Source: Streptomyces anulatus
GTDB taxonomy: Bacteria > Actinomycetota > Actinomycetes > Streptomycetales > Streptomycetaceae
Reading direction: 5' to 3'
Length of the DNA stretch: 64,000 bases
Assembly (NCBI RefSeq): GCF_000721175.1
Contig: NZ_JOEZ01000012.1
Span: forward strand, 248,001-312,000
Notes under the pieces: generated by a model
The model's input: only the letters and a program-made list of their open reading frames with translations
Databases searched by the model: none
What the model was told of the DNA's origin: nothing
Part shown: piece by piece, positions 61,080 to 64,000 of the stretch
Layout: each line of letters begins with the position of its first letter
Position numbering within the stretch: position 1 is the stretch's first letter
Made by a program: the position numbers and the translations under genes

Positions 61080-62882
61080 GTGGCCGGGCGCATCGAGGAT
61101 TACGCACTCATCGGAGACATGCAGACCGCAGCCCTGGTCTGCCGGGACGGCACAGCGGACTGGCTGTGCCTGCCCCGCTTCGACTCGCACGCCGTTTTCG
61201 CGGGGCTTTTGGGCACCGAGGAGCACGGCTTCTGGCGCATGGGCCCCGCGAGAGCGGAAGGAACCGAACCGGCCTTCGCCGACCGGCGGCGCTATCGCGG
61301 TGACTCCCTCGTCCTGGAATCGGAGTGGGACACACCGCGCGGCACCGTACGCGTGACCGATTTCATGCCCCCGCGTGACGGTGCTCCACAGCTCATCCGG
61401 ATCGTGGAGGGCGTCAGCGGCCGGGTGCCGATGCGCTCGGAACTGCGGATGCGCTTCAGCTACGGCCGGGTGACGCCCTGGGTGCACAAGGTCGACAACC
61501 GTACGGTCGCCGTCGCCGGGCCGGACTCCGTCTGGCTGGACACCGAGGCGGACACCTACGGCAGGAACCTGACCACCTACTCCGACTTCACCGTCGGCCC
61601 CGGCGACCGGGTGGCGTTCACGATCAGCTGGCAGCCCTCGCACCACGGGCCGCCGGCCCTCCCCGACCCCGAGGGGTCCCTGGAGGCGACCGAGCTGTTC
61701 TGGCGCGGATGGGTCGATCAGTGCACGTACCACGGGCCCTACCGGGAGGCGGTCGTCCGCTCCCTGATCACCCTCAAGGCGCTGACGTACGCCCCGACCG
61801 GCGGGATCGTCGCCGCGCCGACCACCTCGCTCCCCGAGGAGATCGGCGGCGTACGGAACTGGGACTACCGCTACACCTGGCTGCGGGACGCCGCGATCAC
61901 CCTCTCCTCGCTGCTGCGCACCGGATACCGCGAGGAGGCCCGCGCCTGGCGCGAGTGGCTGCTGCGGGCGGTGGCGGGCGACCCGGAGAACCTCCAGATC
62001 ATGTACGGCATCGCCGGCGAGCGCGAGCTCGGCGAGGCGGAGCTGGACTGGCTGCCCGGTTACGAGAACTCCGGCCCGGTCCGCGTCGGCAACGGCGCGG
62101 CCAACCAGCTCCAGCTGGACGTGTACGGCGAGGTCACCGAGGCGCTGCACCTGGCGCACATGACGGGGCTGACCCGCAACGACTACGCCATGGGCCTCCA
62201 GCTCAAGCTGATCGAGTATCTGGAGAAGCACTGGGAGGAGCCCGACGAGGGCATCTGGGAGGTGCGCGGCCCGCGCCGGCACTTCGTGCACTCCAAGGTG
62301 ATGGCGTGGGTCGCGGTCGACCGGACGATCAAGCTGGTCGAGTCCGGCGACGTCGAGGGCCCGCTGGAGCGGTGGTACCAGCTGCGCGACGACATCCACC
62401 GCGATGTCTGCGAGCGCGGCTACGACGCGGAGCGCAACACCTTCACCCAGTCCTACGGGTCGAAGGAGCTGGACGCCTCCCTGCTGCTCATCCCGCAGAT
62501 GGGTTTCCTGCCGCCGGACGACAAGCGGGTCATCGGCACGATCGAGGCGATCCAGCGGGAGCTGTCCACGGAGGACGGCTTCATCCTGCGCTACCCGACG
62601 GAGGGCGAGGAAGCGGGCGTCGACGGTCTGGCGGGGGACGAGGGCGCGTTCCTGGCCTGCTCGTTCTGGATGGCCGACGACCTCGCGATGATCGGCCGGG
62701 TGGACGAGGCGCGCCGGCTGTTCGAGAAACTGCTGGCGCTCCGCAACGACCTGGGCCTGCTCGCCGAGGAGTGGGACTCCAACCTCCAGCGCCAGGTGGG
62801 GAACTTCCCGCAGGCGTTCAGCCACGTGCCGCTGATCGACACGGCCCTGCGGCTGACGGCGAGCGGCGCGTACGTGGGCTGA
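61080..62882 (+). CDS. glycoside hydrolase family 15 protein (glucoamylase/trehalase-like)
   Basis: The 600-residue protein has the GH15 layout: an N-terminal beta-sandwich (AGRIEDYALIGDMQTAALVCRDGTADWL) and an (alpha/alpha)6 barrel with GGVRNWDYRYTWLRDAAITLSSLL. ENSGPVRVGNGAANQLQLDVYGEVTEAL holds one likely catalytic acid, and DGLAGDEGAFLACSFWMADDL and LGLLAEEWDSNLQRQVGNFPQAFSH hold the other. Actinobacterial relatives cleave trehalose or alpha-glucans inside the cell; which one cannot be decided here. The GTG start follows TGGAGACGCAC, a better ribosome site than the upstream ATG has, and it agrees with the family N-terminus. Confidence 0.9.
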   Translation: MAGRIEDYALIGDMQTAALVCRDGTADWLCLPRFDSHAVFAGLLGTEEHGFWRMGPARAEGTEPAFADRRRYRGDSLVLESEWDTPRGTVRVTDFMPPRDGAPQLIRIVEGVSGRVPMRSELRMRFSYGRVTPWVHKVDNRTVAVAGPDSVWLDTEADTYGRNLTTYSDFTVGPGDRVAFTISWQPSHHGPPALPDPEGSLEATELFWRGWVDQCTYHGPYREAVVRSLITLKALTYAPTGGIVAAPTTSLPEEIGGVRNWDYRYTWLRDAAITLSSLLRTGYREEARAWREWLLRAVAGDPENLQIMYGIAGERELGEAELDWLPGYENSGPVRVGNGAANQLQLDVYGEVTEALHLAHMTGLTRNDYAMGLQLKLIEYLEKHWEEPDEGIWEVRGPRRHFVHSKVMAWVAVDRTIKLVESGDVEGPLERWYQLRDDIHRDVCERGYDAERNTFTQSYGSKELDASLLLIPQMGFLPPDDKRVIGTIEAIQRELSTEDGFILRYPTEGEEAGVDGLAGDEGAFLACSFWMADDLAMIGRVDEARRLFEKLLALRNDLGLLAEEWDSNLQRQVGNFPQAFSHVPLIDTALRLTASGAYVG

Positions 62883-63050
62883 GCCGCGGGTACGCCCTGA
62901 CGGTGGGCACCTCGGCCTGAGTACGGTCTTTCCCCCTCCCCTGGCAGGCGCACCCCGCCGCCCGGGCGGTAGCGTCCTGAACAGGACAGTCCGGAACAGG
63001 ACGACCGCCCGGGAAGCGGGCAGGGCACCAGGGGAAAGCGGGCCGGGTAC

Positions 63051-64000
63051 GTGGAGAGCCACAGCGGGATCACCGTGCAGCAGGCGCTTGAGCTGCCGGG
63101 GCTGCGCGCCGGGCTCCCGGAGGTGGTGGCCGGCGCCGACCGGCTGAACCGCACGGTGCGCTGGGTGCACGCAGGCGAGGTCCCGAACATCGCCTCCCTC
63201 CTCAAGGGCGGCGAGCTGCTCCTGACCACCGGCCTGGGCCTGGGCGCCCGCCCCGCCGAACAGCGCGCCTTCGTCCGCCGCCTCGCCGACCGGGGGATCG
63301 CGGCCCTGGTGGTGGAGCTCGGCCCGCGCTTCGGACGGCTGCCCGCCTCCATCGTGGACGCCGCCCGCGCGGCCGGGCTCCCGCTGGTCCAGCTGCACCG
63401 CGAGGTGCCGTTCGTCGCGGTGACCGAGGAGGTCCACACCGAGATCGTCAACGGGCACTACGCGCTGCTCCAGCAGGCGGAGGAGGTGCACCGGCGCGCC
63501 ACCCGGGCGCTGCTCGACGGGGGCGGGGTGCCGCAGGTCCTCGGGATCCTCGCCGACTTCACCGCCAACCCGGTCTTCCTGGAGACGCCCGACGGCCAGC
63601 TCCTGTACGCGGCGTCCACCGGGACCGGCCCGGTGGGCGCGGACCCACTCCAGGTCTGGGAGGGCATGCGCGGCGACCGGGCGGCCCGGGAGAGCCCGCC
63701 GACCGGTGCGGTGCTGGTGGACGTGCCCGGCGGCGGGCCCGAGACCGGTTCGGTACGGGCGAGGCTGGTGCTGCTCGCGGTGTCCGGCCCGCTGGCGACC
63801 GTGCACCGGATGGCTGCGGAGCGGGCGGCGGGCCTGCTCGCCGTCGTCCTGATGCAGGCCCGGCAGGAGGAGGAGCTGGCCGCCCGGGGCCGGGGCGACT
63901 TCCTCACCGACCTCGCGGAGGGCCGGATCGCCCCGCAGGACGCGCCGGCGCAGGCCCGGGTGCTCGGCTTCCGGCCCGGCGACACCCCGCTGCTCCCCGT
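63051..64000 (+). CDS. PucR-family transcriptional regulator, 3' end outside the window
   Basis: The frame is open to the window end, giving 316 residues. The N-terminal PucR domain reads GITVQQALELPGLRAGLPEVVAG, then RTVRWVHAGEVPNIASLLKGGELLLTTG and LPLVQLHREVPFVAVTEEVHTEIVN. A GAF-like middle region follows (PVFLETPDGQLLYAASTGTG). The helix-turn-helix usually found at the C-terminus is not reached. PucR-type proteins activate catabolic genes, for example for purines, in response to small molecules. The GTG start was chosen because the domain begins five residues later. The target genes are out of view. Confidence 0.85.
   Translation, partial: MESHSGITVQQALELPGLRAGLPEVVAGADRLNRTVRWVHAGEVPNIASLLKGGELLLTTGLGLGARPAEQRAFVRRLADRGIAALVVELGPRFGRLPASIVDAARAAGLPLVQLHREVPFVAVTEEVHTEIVNGHYALLQQAEEVHRRATRALLDGGGVPQVLGILADFTANPVFLETPDGQLLYAASTGTGPVGADPLQVWEGMRGDRAARESPPTGAVLVDVPGGGPETGSVRARLVLLAVSGPLATVHRMAAERAAGLLAVVLMQARQEEELAARGRGDFLTDLAEGRIAPQDAPAQARVLGFRPGDTPLLP

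Noticed and set aside
61011..63806. A 931-codon leftward open frame opposite the GH15 and PucR genes
   Set aside because: It spans two well-supported rightward genes and their spacer and shows no recognisable domain.

Overview
The window is high-GC actinobacterial DNA, almost certainly from a Streptomyces close to S. griseus. The protease at 26270-27169 matches streptogrisin B as I remember it almost throughout, and the one at 13099-14184 matches streptogrisin D. The gene order on the right (sflA, acyl-CoA dehydrogenase, MFS, PAP2, der, plsC, cmk, tyrA, aroH, rluB-scpB-scpA, parA, ald, ATPase-TPR, NUDIX, pyrG, GH15, PucR) follows the S. coelicolor SCO1749-SCO1778 region as I recall it. Both points rest on memory, not on a search.

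Left part (1-15.5 kb): accessory and secreted functions. These include a cut-off CoA transferase, a GDSL lipase, an AAA ATPase, a GntR/GNAT divergent pair, a DUF402 protein, a methyltransferase-NUDIX-VOC triple fusion, a sortase-anchored LPMO, a secreted lipase, a phospholipase A2 and a streptogrisin. Between them lie decayed pieces: an MFS remnant, a frameshifted small gene and a rearranged short duplication.

Middle (15.5-30 kb): the most unusual part. A four-gene leftward operon fxsA-fxsB-fxsC-fxsT encodes a short peptide ending Phe-x-Ser-x-x, a radical SAM/SPASM maturase with a decayed HExxH extension, a TIR-like protein, and a 1311-residue NLR-like protein (ParA-like ATPase, TIR, NB-ARC, TPR). 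Next to it are a frameshifted gene and a convergent SLATT membrane protein/SLOG sensor pair. fxsC and the SLATT gene each carry one rare TTA codon, so both should need the bldA tRNA. I read this stretch as a candidate conflict or signalling island. Streptogrisin B, a DUF1684 protein, a transporter remnant and a Cys-rich DUF5685 protein follow.

Right part (30-64 kb): conserved chromosomal housekeeping genes. They cover division (sflA), ribosome assembly (der), phospholipid, pyrimidine and aromatic amino acid metabolism, chromosome segregation (parA with a small partner, scpA, scpB), 23S rRNA modification, alanine dehydrogenase, CTP synthase, and a PucR regulator cut by the window end. Many genes are coupled by 4-base ATGA or GTGA overlaps.

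Four short inverted-repeat elements (about 160-175 bp) are scattered through the window. They carry three different terminal-repeat families but appear to share one internal core. Three of them abut the stop codon of the neighbouring gene, and their target duplication keeps that stop intact. I saw no rRNA, tRNA or CRISPR array.
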